64,000 bases of DNA, taken from assembly GCF_900696085.1 (NCBI RefSeq), contig NZ_CAADFC020000004.1:1678599-1742598 (forward strand). The letters run 5' to 3'. This DNA is from Bradyrhizobium ivorense. GTDB taxonomy: Bacteria; Pseudomonadota; Alphaproteobacteria; Rhizobiales; Xanthobacteraceae. The notes beneath the pieces were generated by a model. It made no database searches, had not been told where the DNA came from, and saw only the letters and a list, made by a program, of their open reading frames with translations. Shown piece after piece: positions 26,701 to 33,889 of the stretch. Position 1 is the first letter of the stretch, and each line of letters begins with the position of its first letter. Made by a program: the position numbers and the translations under genes.

Positions 26701-28199
26701 GAGCCGCCGATATTGTTGTCGGCCGTGATCGAGACGGTATTGCCGCCGTCGATCTGGGTGCCGCCGACATAGCTGCTCGCACCGGTCAGCGTCAGCGTGC
26801 CGCCGCCGGTGACGACCAGCTTTCCCGTGGTGCCGCTGCCGCTGATGCCGCGCTCGTCGGCGATCTTGTCGCCGATCGTGAGCGTCGTGACGGTCTGCAG
26901 CCCTTCAAAGAGGGTGGAAACGGTGTGCGTCGGCGTGACGACCATCGTGCCCTGGATGAAGATGTCGCCATAGCCGGAGCCGTTGCCGGCGCCGTTGGCG
27001 CCGGTGCCGCCGGTCTCGGTGGCACCCATCAGGCTGCCGCCGATCACCGTCAGTTTGCCGCCCTGCTGGACGAAGATGTTGCCGCCGGCGCCTAACCCGC
27101 CGCCACCGCCGCCGGCGAGCGAGCCACTGCCGGCGCCAAAGCCGCCGGTGCCGGGCGTGCCGTTCGAACCGCCGCCGCCGCCGCCAAAGCCGCCATTGCC
27201 GCCGGTGTGCGCGTAGCCGCTGCCGGTGCCGGAGCCGCCGCCACCGCCGGCGAAACCGCCATTGCCGCCGCCATAAATGCCGCCGCCGCCACCGCCACCA
27301 ACGCCGCCGGCACCACCGAAGCCGATCAGCGTGCCCGACGGGCCGCCGCCGACCGAGCTGCCACCGCCGATGCCACCACCGCCGCCGCCGACACCACCGG
27401 CGCCACCGCCGCCATTCGCACCGCCGGCGGCGTGCGCGCCGAAACCGCTGCCGCCGTAATTGTCGGCGCTCTGTCCGCCGCCTGGGCCGACGACGGTTGC
27501 CGGCGTGCCACCCGAGGTCTGCGCGCCGGTGGACGGATGCTGCGAGTCGGAGCCGGCCTCGCTGTAGCCGTTGCCACCATTGCCATGGTCGCCGAAATAG
27601 TCGTGACCGCCGAAGCCGCCACCACCACCGCCGCCGCCATTACCGCTGCCGCCGTCGGCGCCGATGCCGCCGCCGCCACCGCCGCCGCCGGCCGGATCGA
27701 CCACGCCGCCATTGCCGCCGATGGCGCTGTTGCTGCCGAAATTGACGTTGTTCAGCGTGACGTCGGCGTTCTGCCCGACGAACAGGCCGCCACCGAGCCC
27801 CGCACCGCCGCCACCGCCACCAACGCCGCCATTGCCGCCGCTGGCAACGGCGTTGATGATGGTGAGGTTCTTGAACGTCACCTTGCCTGATGTGACGACG
27901 AAGCCCTGATAGCCGCGCGCGTCGATGACGTCGCTGTAGTCCTGGCCGCCGAGCTGATTGTTGTAGTCGGAGTTGCCGTCGAAGGTCAGCGTCGAGCCGC
28001 TCATCAGATTGATGGCCGGCAGATCGTCCAGCAGCTGCAGCGTGCGCGCGCTGCCGGAGGTCGAGAAGTTGATGATGTAGTCGGTGTTCGCGGCCGCCAT
28101 GCCGCCACCGACGCTGATCGCCTCGATCGCGATGTAGAGTTGGAGATAATCGTGGAGCGGGTCGCTGGTCGTCAGCGTCAGGACAACGGGATTCGCCAC
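20712..28199 (-). CDS. Giant repetitive surface/secreted protein with PATR-like and Ig-like repeats
   Basis: This protein of about 2495 aa has no N-terminal signal peptide. It contains two copies of a module: a beta-helix start (DYIINFSTSG near residue 40; NYTINITANFS near 800), a glycine-rich block (encoded at about 27840-27060 and 25630-24965) and autotransporter-type beta-strand repeats (GGGTLTLTGASSYVGGTQI; GGGTVVLGGNNSYTGNTTV; GGGRLVLAAHNTYSGGTVI). Seven Ig-like repeats of about 104 aa follow, starting (G)DTLAPT, with VTFTFSEAV and a D-x-AGN end. Then come one further Ig-like unit, a domain like PALTLNDGGSAIYD, and the C-terminus YGIEYLYLGLPPGTPYPPVD. No autotransporter barrel is present, so type I secretion via a C-terminal signal is inferred. 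GTG 28199 has GAGGA upstream. Probably an adhesin or biofilm protein. Confidence 0.82.
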   Translation of the reverse strand: MANPVVLTLTTSDPLHDYLQLYIAIEAISVGGGMAAANTDYIINFSTSGSARTLQLLDDLPAINLMSGSTLTFDGNSDYNNQLGGQDYSDVIDARGYQGFVVTSGKVTFKNLTIINAVASGGNGGVGGGGGGAGLGGGLFVGQNADVTLNNVNFGSNSAIGGNGGVVDPAGGGGGGGGIGADGGSGNGGGGGGGGFGGHDYFGDHGNGGNGYSEAGSDSQHPSTGAQTSGGTPATVVGPGGGQSADNYGGSGFGAHAAGGANGGGGAGGVGGGGGGIGGGSSVGGGPSGTLIGFGGAGGVGGGGGGGIYGGGNGGFAGGGGGSGTGSGYAHTGGNGGFGGGGGGSNGTPGTGGFGAGSGSLAGGGGGGLGAGGNIFVQQGGKLTVIGGSLMGATETGGTGANGAGNGSGYGDIFIQGTMVVTPTHTVSTLFEGLQTVTTLTIGDKIADERGISGSGTTGKLVVTGGGTLTLTGASSYVGGTQIDGGNTVSITADNNIGGSAGALILNGGGTLTTTGGYSFTHAIQLTNGGGTFNVSSGTIAATSSISGSGTFTLSGAGTLQLGMGQLAGLTGTFGLSSTHLSLTSGGTFDDTLSLSGNSILSIANGVTVTDTALVTGGGNLGIDGGGTLALGHAANSYGNTTILSGTVWVTAAGAAGTGTISFTSGIAGTLKIDNAALSGNAFTNTIANFNPGQSIDLTGLQYNTQTPSLNTVSLSGNTLSVSNGTTTDTLTLAGVGAGTSFQLSQDANGGTIVQVVSTRVFNVANVAQLNAAILQMDSGGQNAAPNANYTINITANFSLTSELYALNLLSGSSVTINGSDGHGGGYTIDGLNAQRGFFVYAGNVNLENLTIQNTVAAGGGIVKGGGGGGAGLGGALFVSSNGSATIDNVTFHNSAAIGGNGGTGSTASASNIDGFGGGGGMGGKGGSSSGGGIGLGAQGANSAALQNGAGGIVAGAAGGGKGVDGYLIPFGGGTILYWYGGTGGANGGGGGAGGFYGDNNRAPGTGGGVGGGNAADGGDGGYGGGGGAFGDGGFGGGGGYAGNGGFGGGGGVSALGGFGGGNGTSGGGGGLGAGGTVFVQQGGSLTIKSGSLSNDAGFNAVRGGSNGGGQASGSAFGSGIFIQGNNTLSFAPGSGETLTIANDIADQTGSGGTAANAGTGGVAISGGGTVVLGGNNSYTGNTTVSGAGTFVSISANVNLGAVSSILKLGDGTGISFTGGFTQTHNITVAGDPIFNVAAGEVVTQSGVISDGTTAGDVEITGGGRLVLAAHNTYSGGTVIDGSILELAANGAAGSGAIDFKANTDGKLVLDAAAFTGTSLGTAITGFNGGDTIDFTNLAYSATATLSYVNGVLLVKSSGGTTLASLNLSFGAGGSAASLVLASDGAATPHLELRSEINITSVTADTTGHLTLLNTGKVVTITVNFSAAVNVTGAPELVLNDGRAATYVGGSGSQALVFSYTVQAGDQTPDLKVQSLSLNGGTIRDPAGQDATLDHAAADLHLVIDGVAPTVSVTPSQTSLLVGQAATVTFTFSEAVTGFALTDTTVGGGGLSNLVHVGVNGLGQDVYTATFTPDVTNTEAGSVQVNASSYADSAGNTGAASNTVSFTGDTLAPTVVVTADHATLHAGDAAVVTFTFSEAATGFTPSDATVSGGGLSNLVHVGVNADGNDIYTAVFTLDAANAGMGSVKVNASSYADNAGNAGAASNSISFSGDTLAPTLAVSADRTALLAGQTATVTFTFSEAVASFALGDITVHGGILSNLSHVGVNGASQDVYTATFTPDADNAVAGSVQVAASVYADVAGNGGAASNSVSFSGDTLAPGVVLTMDPGTVLAGQNSTVTFTFSEAVTGFGLGGTTVHGGTLDNLVHVGLNGAGEDIYTATFIPDVANAETGSVQVDAASYADAAGNAGTVGNVATVDGDTLVPMVSVTADHTVLTAGDTALVTFTFSEAVADFAFDDVTVHGGALDHLVHLGFNGSEDVYTAIFTPDATNAETGSVQVDLSGYTDVAGNAGAASNTVNFSGDTLAPTASVVATPTTLLAGQTSLVTFTFSEAVSGFTRDDIIVHGGTLSGLTHVGLSGAQDVYSAVFTPDASNSEAGSVQVDAASYTDAAGNAGAASNTAHIGGDTRAPTVLVTADHTSLLAGQTAQLTFTFSDRNLAFALSDVTVHGGALGQLVHVGLNGAGEDIYTATFTPDASDALSASVQVKGSSFTDAAGNSNAASNTVSFDGDTKAPAAPTLALHQDSGISGTDHVTSNPLIDYATSDSADSLQYRVDGAASFSNDVPTGLADGVHTVSVQEVDPAGNVSAVSSLTFTLDTTAPHLAGISATPSGGFAKTGSTVQLTLGFDEAVNVSGGTPALTLNDGGSAIYDAAATALLGDSSKLVFDHVVSATNHVSALSVTGFVANGAVVNDIAGNAADLSTVSAAFDALHINETTAPAFTIGVITRPELHFNESGQIMLDAAASAFMGQYGIEYLYLGLPPGTPYPPVDMHV
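21490..23690 (-). repeat. Seven tandem Ig-like coding repeats (about 312 bp each)
   Basis: Within the giant gene the codons for GDTLAPT recur at about 23680, 23364, 23051, 22740, 22430, 22115 and 21808, and the next variant (GDTKAP) at about 21500. Units differ at many positions, so this is an old but still recognisable tandem array. Confidence 0.85.
24965..25630 (-). repeat. Glycine-rich coding repeat block 2
   Basis: Dense GGx triplets (read as GCC/ACC/CCG runs on the plus strand) encode short Gly-Gly-Gly-Gly-Ala/Phe/Tyr units such as GGGGGAFGDGGFGGGGGYAG. The plus strand is therefore a CCG-rich low-complexity stretch, which misleads gene finders on the opposite strand. Confidence 0.85.
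27060..27840 (-). repeat. Glycine-rich coding repeat block 1
   Basis: This is the counterpart of block 2 in the first module, with units such as GGNGGFAGGGGGSGTGSG. Both blocks follow a beta-helix start, which argues for duplication of a whole module. Confidence 0.85.
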
Positions 28200-28417
28200 G
28201 AACAATCCTCGGCAATATGCGAGAGGCAACGAAAGTCCGTCGCCTTTACGAAAAATTAGGAGCTAGTTACGCTGCGCGTCTAAACGCTTGCAAGGACAAC
28301 GAATTCTCAATCCGCGCACGGATTTCAGAATGGTGAATGCGCGGAAGAACGCAGCCGTTCAGGCGACCGCTGCGCGCGCTGATCGTGCGCGCGATGAGAA
28401 GGTTCGCGACGGTGCGC

Positions 28418-28503
28418 GTAGCCCGGATGCAGCGAAGCGTAATCCGGGGAGATCCATCCGCGGATACAGCGGCCCCGGATTCGCTTCGCTGCATCCGGGC
28501 TAC
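28418..28503. repeat. REP-like palindrome, family B, copy 2
   Basis: GTAGCCCGGATGCAGCGAAG opens the left arm and TTCGCTGCATCCGGGCTAC closes the right. It lies in the 401-bp gap between the giant gene and the nuclease-like gene; nothing else in that gap is assignable. Confidence 0.8.
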
Positions 28504-28600
28504 GGCTTGCGACACATCACACGGCGAGGTCGCACCCGTTGATCTCGAAGGCCGCCCCGTGCTCATGATGGCGACACACAACGCTGGCCGTGACGAACAC

Positions 28601-29395
28601 ATGACGCGCACGCGCGACAGAGCATCGCTTCGCAGCCCGATCGGACTGGCGATGACAACGTGCGCCGCGCTGATCGGCGTGTGCAACGACCGGGCTACGG
28701 CGGCCGGATGCAATTTCGAGATGCAGGGCGAGGGTCGCGTCGCTGCTGTGATCGATGCGCGCAGCTTTCGGCTCGACGACGACCGCGAGGTCAAGCTCGC
28801 CGGTATCGAGGTGGCGGATCGCGTGAAAGCTGCGGCCACATTGTCGGCACTGCTGGTCGGGCGCGACGTGAGCTTGCGCGGCAATGACGACACGCCGGAT
28901 CGCTACGGCCGGCAGCCGGCTTACGCCTTCCTCGCTGGTAGCGAGACACCCGTACAGAGCGAGTTGTTGCGACAGGGATTCGCGCTGGTGTCGCCCGCCA
29001 TCGCCGACAGGGACTGTGCCGCGGCGCTGATGGCGGCGGAGGCCGAGGCGAGGGCCGCCCGATCGGGAACCTGGGCGACGTCCACCGTCATAAAAAACGC
29101 CGAAAGTCCGGGCGATATTTTGGCCGGGATCGGGCGCTTTACGGTGGTCGAGGGCAGGGTTTTGTCCGTGCGTCAAGCTGGGTCAATGACCTACCTGAAT
29201 TTCGGTCGAAACTGGACTCAGGACTTTGCGGCGACGATTTCAAAGCGCATAGTCCCTGCGTTTGAGGCGGCCGGGCTTGCGCCCAAGTCCCTCGAAAATC
29301 GAAGGATTCGTGTCCGAGGCTGGGTGGAAGCTCGACGTGGACCGCGAATCGAACTGCTCCGGGTGGGGCAGATTGAAGTGCTCGGCGGGAACTAG
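28601..29395 (+). CDS. Thermonuclease-family (SNase-like) exported protein
   Basis: This 264-aa protein has an N-terminal hydrophobic export segment (PIGLAMTTCAALIGVCNDRATAAGC), then an SNase-like OB fold (GRVAAVIDARSFRLDDDREVK to DRYGRQPAYAFL, SELLRQGFALVSP) and a second OB-like domain (VVEGRVLSVRQAGSMTYLNFGRN). The usual RLIGIDAPE block reads KLAGIEVAD, so the family's catalytic Arg and Glu appear as Lys and Asp, while DRYGR keeps the other Arg. Nuclease activity is therefore doubtful. ATG 28565 is an alternative start. The lipoprotein protease follows by 57 bp. Confidence 0.75.
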   Translation: MTRTRDRASLRSPIGLAMTTCAALIGVCNDRATAAGCNFEMQGEGRVAAVIDARSFRLDDDREVKLAGIEVADRVKAAATLSALLVGRDVSLRGNDDTPDRYGRQPAYAFLAGSETPVQSELLRQGFALVSPAIADRDCAAALMAAEAEARAARSGTWATSTVIKNAESPGDILAGIGRFTVVEGRVLSVRQAGSMTYLNFGRNWTQDFAATISKRIVPAFEAAGLAPKSLENRRIRVRGWVEARRGPRIELLRVGQIEVLGGN

Positions 29396-29452
29396 GGGAG
29401 ATCCGCACGGACCCCCGCGGGCGGTTTGCTCGACAATTTGTGAGATTTTGAC

Positions 29453-30949
29453 GTGATTGAGCGCGAAGGACGGCGCGAGGGAGTGACAGGTCGCCGCCTT
29501 TCGGCTGCGCCGGCGCTCGTCTGCGCCGCGCTGACGCTCGCGGCCTGCGGCAATGTCGGCCGCTTCGAGCAGGTCGGCGCGCCGCCGGCCGCAGCCGCGC
29601 CGGTGAAGCCTAGTCGCGTGGTGCAGCAGACCCCGGCCACCGAGCGCGAGCATGAGCGCATCCTGTCGACCTATGGCGGCGCCTATGACGACCCCAAGCT
29701 CGAGGCGCTGATCAGCAAGACCGTCGAGCGGCTGGTCGCGGCCTCCGATCGGCCCGATCAGACCTACAAGGTCACCATCCTCAATTCCGGCGCGGTCAAC
29801 GCCTTCGCGCTGCCGACCGGCCAGCTCTATGTCACGCGCGGCCTGATCGCACTCGCCAGCGACACCTCGGAATTGTCCTCGGTGCTGAGCCACGAGATGG
29901 CGCACGTGCTGGCCAAGCACGCCGCGATGCGCGAGGACCAGGCGCGGCAGGCCGCGGTGGTGACGCGCGTCGTCACCGACATGAGCACCGACCCCGATCT
30001 CACCGCGCTGGCGCTCGCCAAGACCAAGCTGACGATGGCGAGCTTCTCGCGGCAGCAGGAGTTCGAGGCCGACGGCATCGGCGTCGGCATCGCCGCCCGC
30101 GCGCATTTCGACCCGTTCGGCGCCTCGCGCTTCCTGACCGCGATGGAGCGCAATGCGGCGCTCAAGGTCGGCCGCACCGCGCTCGATCCGCGCGCCCAGG
30201 ACTTTACCTCGTCGCATCCGGCGACGCCGGAGCGCATCAACAATGCGCAGACCACGGCGCGGCAATACACCTCGCCGGAGAACAGCGAGCGCGACCGCGA
30301 GACCTATCTCGCCGCGATCGACAACATCGTCTATGGCGAGGACCCCAGCGAAGGTTTTGTGCGCGGCCGCCGCTTCCTGCATCCCAAGCTCGGCTTCACC
30401 TTCACCGCGCCCGACAACTTCACGCTCGACAATACCGCGCAGGCGGTGATCGGCGTGCGCGAGGGCGGCAGCCAGGCGATGCGCTTCGACGTCGTGCGGG
30501 TGCCGGCCGAGCAGTCGCTCGGCGACTATCTCAATTCGGGCTGGATGGAAGGCGTCGAGAAATCCTCGACCGAGGATCTCAGCATCAACGGCTTTCCGGC
30601 GGCGTCCGCCACCGCGCATGGCGAGCAGTGGCAGTTCAAGGTCTACGCGCTGCGCTTCGGCAGCGACGTCTACCGCTTCATCTTCGCCGCCAAGCAGAAG
30701 TCGACCGAGAGCGAGCGCAACGCGCGCGAGACCGTCAACTCGTTCCGCCGCCTGACGCTCGAGGAGATCCAGGCCGCGCGCCCGCTGCGCATCAAGGTGA
30801 TCAACGTGCAGCCCGGCGACACCGTGGAATCGCTGTCGCACCGCATGGCCGGCGTCGATCACCCCGCCGAGCGTTTCCGCGTGCTCAACGGCCTCGACGC
30901 CCACGCCCAGGTCAAGCCGCGCGACCGCGTCAAGATCGTGGTGGATTAG
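29453..30949 (+). CDS. M48-family metalloprotease lipoprotein with C-terminal LysM-like domain
   Basis: This 498-aa protein has a lipobox (ALTLAACGN, Cys near residue 31), so it is probably anchored in the outer membrane or periplasm. The M48 zinc protease core holds VLSHEMAHVLAKHA (HExxH) and the third-ligand motif EFEADGIGVGIA. A region with HPKLGFTFTAPDNFTLDN follows, and the end (KVINVQPGDTVESLSHRM ... RFRVLNGLDAHAQVKPRDRVKIV) is LysM-like, suggesting peptidoglycan contact. It resembles BepA/YfgC-type envelope quality-control proteases. The start is GTG 29453. Confidence 0.9.
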   Translation: MIEREGRREGVTGRRLSAAPALVCAALTLAACGNVGRFEQVGAPPAAAAPVKPSRVVQQTPATEREHERILSTYGGAYDDPKLEALISKTVERLVAASDRPDQTYKVTILNSGAVNAFALPTGQLYVTRGLIALASDTSELSSVLSHEMAHVLAKHAAMREDQARQAAVVTRVVTDMSTDPDLTALALAKTKLTMASFSRQQEFEADGIGVGIAARAHFDPFGASRFLTAMERNAALKVGRTALDPRAQDFTSSHPATPERINNAQTTARQYTSPENSERDRETYLAAIDNIVYGEDPSEGFVRGRRFLHPKLGFTFTAPDNFTLDNTAQAVIGVREGGSQAMRFDVVRVPAEQSLGDYLNSGWMEGVEKSSTEDLSINGFPAASATAHGEQWQFKVYALRFGSDVYRFIFAAKQKSTESERNARETVNSFRRLTLEEIQAARPLRIKVINVQPGDTVESLSHRMAGVDHPAERFRVLNGLDAHAQVKPRDRVKIVVD

Positions 30950-30980
30950 GCGCACGTCGGGAAAGGTTCATCGAGGCGTT

Positions 30981-31118
30981 TCCACCTCCCCTTGAAAAGG
31001 GGAGGTCGCTTTGCTCGCTAGAGCAAAGCGGGTGGGGATCATGTCTCCCCGCGTACACCGTCGCTCGTGGCTGACCCCCATCCCGACCTTCCCCCTTTCA
31101 GGGGGAAGGAGAAGAACC
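30981..31118. repeat. Family D-type inverted repeat
   Basis: CACCTCCCCTTGAAAAGGGG (itself a hairpin) near 30981 and CCCCCTTTCAGGGGGAAGG near 31091 are inverted hairpin ends, with inner GGGTGGGGATCATG and GACCCCCATCCC arms. The left hairpin directly follows the protease gene and may act as its terminator. Confidence 0.6.
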
Positions 31119-31205
31119 GTAGCCCGGATGCTGCGCAGCGTAATCCGGGGCAGGTGCATCCGCGATGAGAGCTTTCCCGGATGTCGCTTCGCTCATCCGG
31201 GCTAC
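31119..31205. repeat. REP-like palindrome, family B, copy 3
   Basis: GTAGCCCGGATGCTGCGCAG and CGCTTCGCTCATCCGGGCTAC-type arms surround a short centre, just beyond the 3' end of the MFS transporter gene. Confidence 0.8.
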
Positions 31206-31211
31206 AAGGGC

Positions 31212-32519
31212 TCAGCCCTCGGCTTCGCGGAGGCCGCTGAGCCACAGCGCGACCAAGGTCCACACCGCGCCCGATAAGAGATACGCGCCGGCCGAGATCA
31301 GGCCGAAATGCGTCGCCAGCAACAGCGCGGCGAGCGGGGCAAAGCCGGCGCCGAACAGCCAGGCGAAATCCGAGGTCAGCGCCGAGGCGGTGTAGCGATA
31401 GGCCGGCGCGAAGCTCGAGGCGATCGCGCCCGACGACTGGCCGAACGACAGCCCGAGCAGGATGAAGCCGCCCACCATGTACACGGTCTCGCCGACCGCG
31501 CCGGCATCGAGCAGCTGCGGGGCAAAACCGCTATACACCGCGATCGCGATCGCCGATCCCAATAGCAGCGGCTTGCGGCCGACCCGGTCGGCGATCATGC
31601 CGGAGGCAATAATGGCGAACACGCCGACCATCGCGCCGATCATCTCGATGATCAGGAAGCGCACCGGGCTTTCCTTGGTGAACAAGAACACCCAGGACAG
31701 CGGAAACACCGTGACCATGTGGAACAGCGCAAAGCTCGCCAGCGGCGCGAAGGCGCCGAGAAGGATGTATCGGCCCTCTTCCTTGACGGTCTCGCCGACC
31801 CTCGCCGGCTCGAGATCGCGGCTCTCGAACAACTCGGAATACTCGTCGGTCGCCACCATGCGCAGCCGCGCGAACAGCGCCACCACGTTGATGGCGAAGG
31901 CGACGAAGAACGGATACCGCCAGCCCCAGTCGAAGAAGTCGTCCGCCGAGAGGTTGCCGGCGAAGAAGGCGAACAGCGCGCTCGCCACGATCAGCCCGAG
32001 CGGCGCGCCGAGCTGCGGCACCATTGCGTACCAGCCGCGATGATGCGACGGCGCGTTCATCGCCAGCAGCGAAGCGAGGCCGTCCCAAGCGCCGCCCCAG
32101 GCGATGCCCTGCAAGATCCGCGCTGCCGCCAGCAGCCAGATCGCGGCATAGCCGATGGTGTCGTAGCCGGGCAGGAACGCGATCGCCACCGTCGAGGTGC
32201 CGAGCAGGAACAGCGCGATGACGAGCTTGGCGCCCTTGCCGTGGCGGCGGTCGACCGCCATGAAGATCACGGTGCCGAGCGGCCGCGCGGCAAACGCCAG
32301 CGTGAAGATGACGAATGAATAGATCGTGCCGGTGAGCTCGTTGACGAACGGAAACACCAGCTTCGGGAACACGATCACCGAGGCGATCGCATAGACGAAG
32401 AAGTCGAAGAACTCCGACGTGCGTCCGATGATGACGCCGATCGCGATCTCGCCGGGTTTCGCCTGCTCGTAAACTGATGCCGTCGAGGTGCCGTGAGCCA
32501 TTGCAGGAACCTGTGCCAT
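31212..32519 (-). CDS. MFS transporter (metabolite:H+ symporter type)
   Basis: This 435-aa inner-membrane protein has about twelve hydrophobic segments and the MFS signature RRHGKGAKLVI after helix 2, repeated in the second half as DRVGRKPLLLG. The opening IAIGVIIGRTSEFFDFFVYA and RILQGIAWGGAWDG are typical of metabolite:proton symporters like ShiA or KgtP; the substrate is unknown. ATG 32519 was chosen, with ATG 32501 possible; the ORF extends to 32633 but there it crosses a strong operator-like palindrome. It is divergent from the cyo operon, with the 23-bp palindrome between them. Confidence 0.88.
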   Translation of the reverse strand: MAQVPAMAHGTSTASVYEQAKPGEIAIGVIIGRTSEFFDFFVYAIASVIVFPKLVFPFVNELTGTIYSFVIFTLAFAARPLGTVIFMAVDRRHGKGAKLVIALFLLGTSTVAIAFLPGYDTIGYAAIWLLAAARILQGIAWGGAWDGLASLLAMNAPSHHRGWYAMVPQLGAPLGLIVASALFAFFAGNLSADDFFDWGWRYPFFVAFAINVVALFARLRMVATDEYSELFESRDLEPARVGETVKEEGRYILLGAFAPLASFALFHMVTVFPLSWVFLFTKESPVRFLIIEMIGAMVGVFAIIASGMIADRVGRKPLLLGSAIAIAVYSGFAPQLLDAGAVGETVYMVGGFILLGLSFGQSSGAIASSFAPAYRYTASALTSDFAWLFGAGFAPLAALLLATHFGLISAGAYLLSGAVWTLVALWLSGLREAEG

Positions 32520-32607
32520 CGCGCCGAAACCGTCCTTGAGATGAGGTCGCGAGGCAACCTTTGCCACGCGGTCCGGTTGACTTTCTGAGCTTGTATCCCG
32601 CACTGCA

Positions 32608-32630
32608 ACATTGGACAAATTGTCCAATGT
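32608..32630. promoter_or_regulatory. Perfect 23-bp operator-like palindrome
   Basis: ACATTGGACAA, a single A, then TTGTCCAATGT form a perfect 11-1-11 inverted repeat, about 89 bp before the MFS start and 75 bp before cyoA. The TTGGACAA/TTGTCCAA half-sites recall GntR-family operators, but no such regulator is encoded in the window. Confidence 0.6.
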
Positions 32631-32704
32631 CAACTTTGCTGCATCGCAGCTACCCCTTGACGAAACTCATAAAATTCCAGCCGAAGAATCCTGTGAGGTC
32701 CGCC

Positions 32705-33880
32705 GTGCGCGCCTTGAAATTACTGGCCTTATTGCCGTTTGCGGCCCTGCTGGGCGGGTGCGATTTCGTCGTCCTGGCGCCCGCCGGCGACATCGCCGCC
32801 CAGCAGCGCGACCTCGTCGTGATCTCCACCGTGCTGATGCTGATCATCGTGCTGCCGGTGATGGCGCTGACCGTGCTGTTCGCCTGGCGCTACCGCCAGT
32901 CCAACACCGAGGCGGCCTACGAGCCGGAGTGGGATCACTCGACCCAGCTCGAGCTCGTGATCTGGTCGGCGCCGCTGCTCATCATCATCTGCCTGGGCGC
33001 GCTGACCTGGATGGGCACGCATCTGCTCGATCCCTATCGCTCGCTCGGCCGCATCGCCGCCGACAAGCCGATCGAGCGCAAGGACGCCCCGCTCGATGTC
33101 CAGGTGGTCGCGCTCGACTGGAAGTGGCTGTTCCTCTATCCGCAATACGGCGTCGCCGCCGTCAACGAGCTGGCCGCGCCGGTCGACCGCCCGATCCGCT
33201 TCCGCATCACGGCCTCCTCCGTGATGAACTCGTTCTACATCCCCGCCCTCGCCGGCCAGATCTACGCCATGCCCGGCATGGAGACCAAGCTGCATGCGGT
33301 CTCCAACAAGGAAGGCACCTTCCGCGGCTTCTCCGCCAATTACAGCGGCGCCGGCTTCTCCGGCATGCATTTCGACTTCAAGAGCGTGTCGCCCGCCGAG
33401 TTCGACAAGTGGGTCGCGAGCGCCAAGGCCAGCGGCAACATGCTCGGCCGTAGCGACTATTTGCAGCTCGAGCGCCCGAGCCAGAACGATCCGGTCCGGC
33501 TCTACGGCACGGTCGATCGCGACCTCTACAAGTTGATCCTCAATATGTGCGTCGAGCCCGGCAAGATGTGCATGAGCGAGATGATGGCGATCGACGCCAA
33601 GGGCGGTCTCGGCCATGAAGGCCTCAACAACACGCTGCCGCTGACCTACGACAAATACGCCCGCCGCGGCGCGCCGCTCGGCAGCGAGCCGACCTTCGTC
33701 GCCGGAATCTGCTCGATCGACGAATTGAAGGACACGCCACTGCGCGAGGTCACCGCACCGCTCGACCTGACGCCGCTGCGCGGCGTCGGGCTGCAGCCGC
33801 CGCCGTTCTCTCCCGCGTTCTCCCCTGCCCATCCGTCGACGTCGCTGCTATCAGGCCAGCGTTCGAAATCCGAGTCCTGA
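32705..33880 (+). CDS. cyoA: Cytochrome bo3 ubiquinol oxidase subunit II
   Basis: This 391-aa subunit of the quinol-oxidising terminal oxidase is a lipoprotein (PFAALLGGC, Cys at residue 19) with two transmembrane helices (VISTVLMLIIVLPVMALTVLFAW, LELVIWSAPLLIIICLGAL) and a periplasmic cupredoxin domain with DVQVVALDWKWLFLYPQ and NSFYIPALAGQIYAMPGM. As expected for a quinol oxidase, the CuA ligand set of cytochrome c oxidases is lacking. GTG 32705 has GAGG six bases upstream and begins the signal sequence directly; an ATG at 32627 lies inside the palindrome and is rejected. First gene of cyoABCD. Confidence 0.95.
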   Translation: MRALKLLALLPFAALLGGCDFVVLAPAGDIAAQQRDLVVISTVLMLIIVLPVMALTVLFAWRYRQSNTEAAYEPEWDHSTQLELVIWSAPLLIIICLGALTWMGTHLLDPYRSLGRIAADKPIERKDAPLDVQVVALDWKWLFLYPQYGVAAVNELAAPVDRPIRFRITASSVMNSFYIPALAGQIYAMPGMETKLHAVSNKEGTFRGFSANYSGAGFSGMHFDFKSVSPAEFDKWVASAKASGNMLGRSDYLQLERPSQNDPVRLYGTVDRDLYKLILNMCVEPGKMCMSEMMAIDAKGGLGHEGLNNTLPLTYDKYARRGAPLGSEPTFVAGICSIDELKDTPLREVTAPLDLTPLRGVGLQPPPFSPAFSPAHPSTSLLSGQRSKSES

Positions 33881-33889
33881 GAGGGCCGC

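Noticed and set aside
22284..27095. A 1603-codon plus-strand frame opposite the giant repeat protein
   Set aside because: It is the antisense of Gly-rich and Ig-like repeats; its own repetitiveness is inherited. The minus strand has the ribosome binding site and recognisable domains.
24965..27840. CCG/CCA-rich low-complexity DNA that might be taken for a minisatellite or CRISPR-like array
   Set aside because: No constant repeat/spacer alternation; it is coding DNA for Gly-rich loops in the giant protein.
20712..28199. Mycobacterial PE-PGRS-type identity for the giant protein, because of its Gly-rich blocks
   Set aside because: There is no PE domain; the blocks sit between beta-helix and PATR-like repeats, and the genome context is alphaproteobacterial.
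32520..32633. A longer N-terminus for the MFS transporter
   Set aside because: The extension crosses the 23-bp palindrome, is hydrophilic and has no ribosome binding site.
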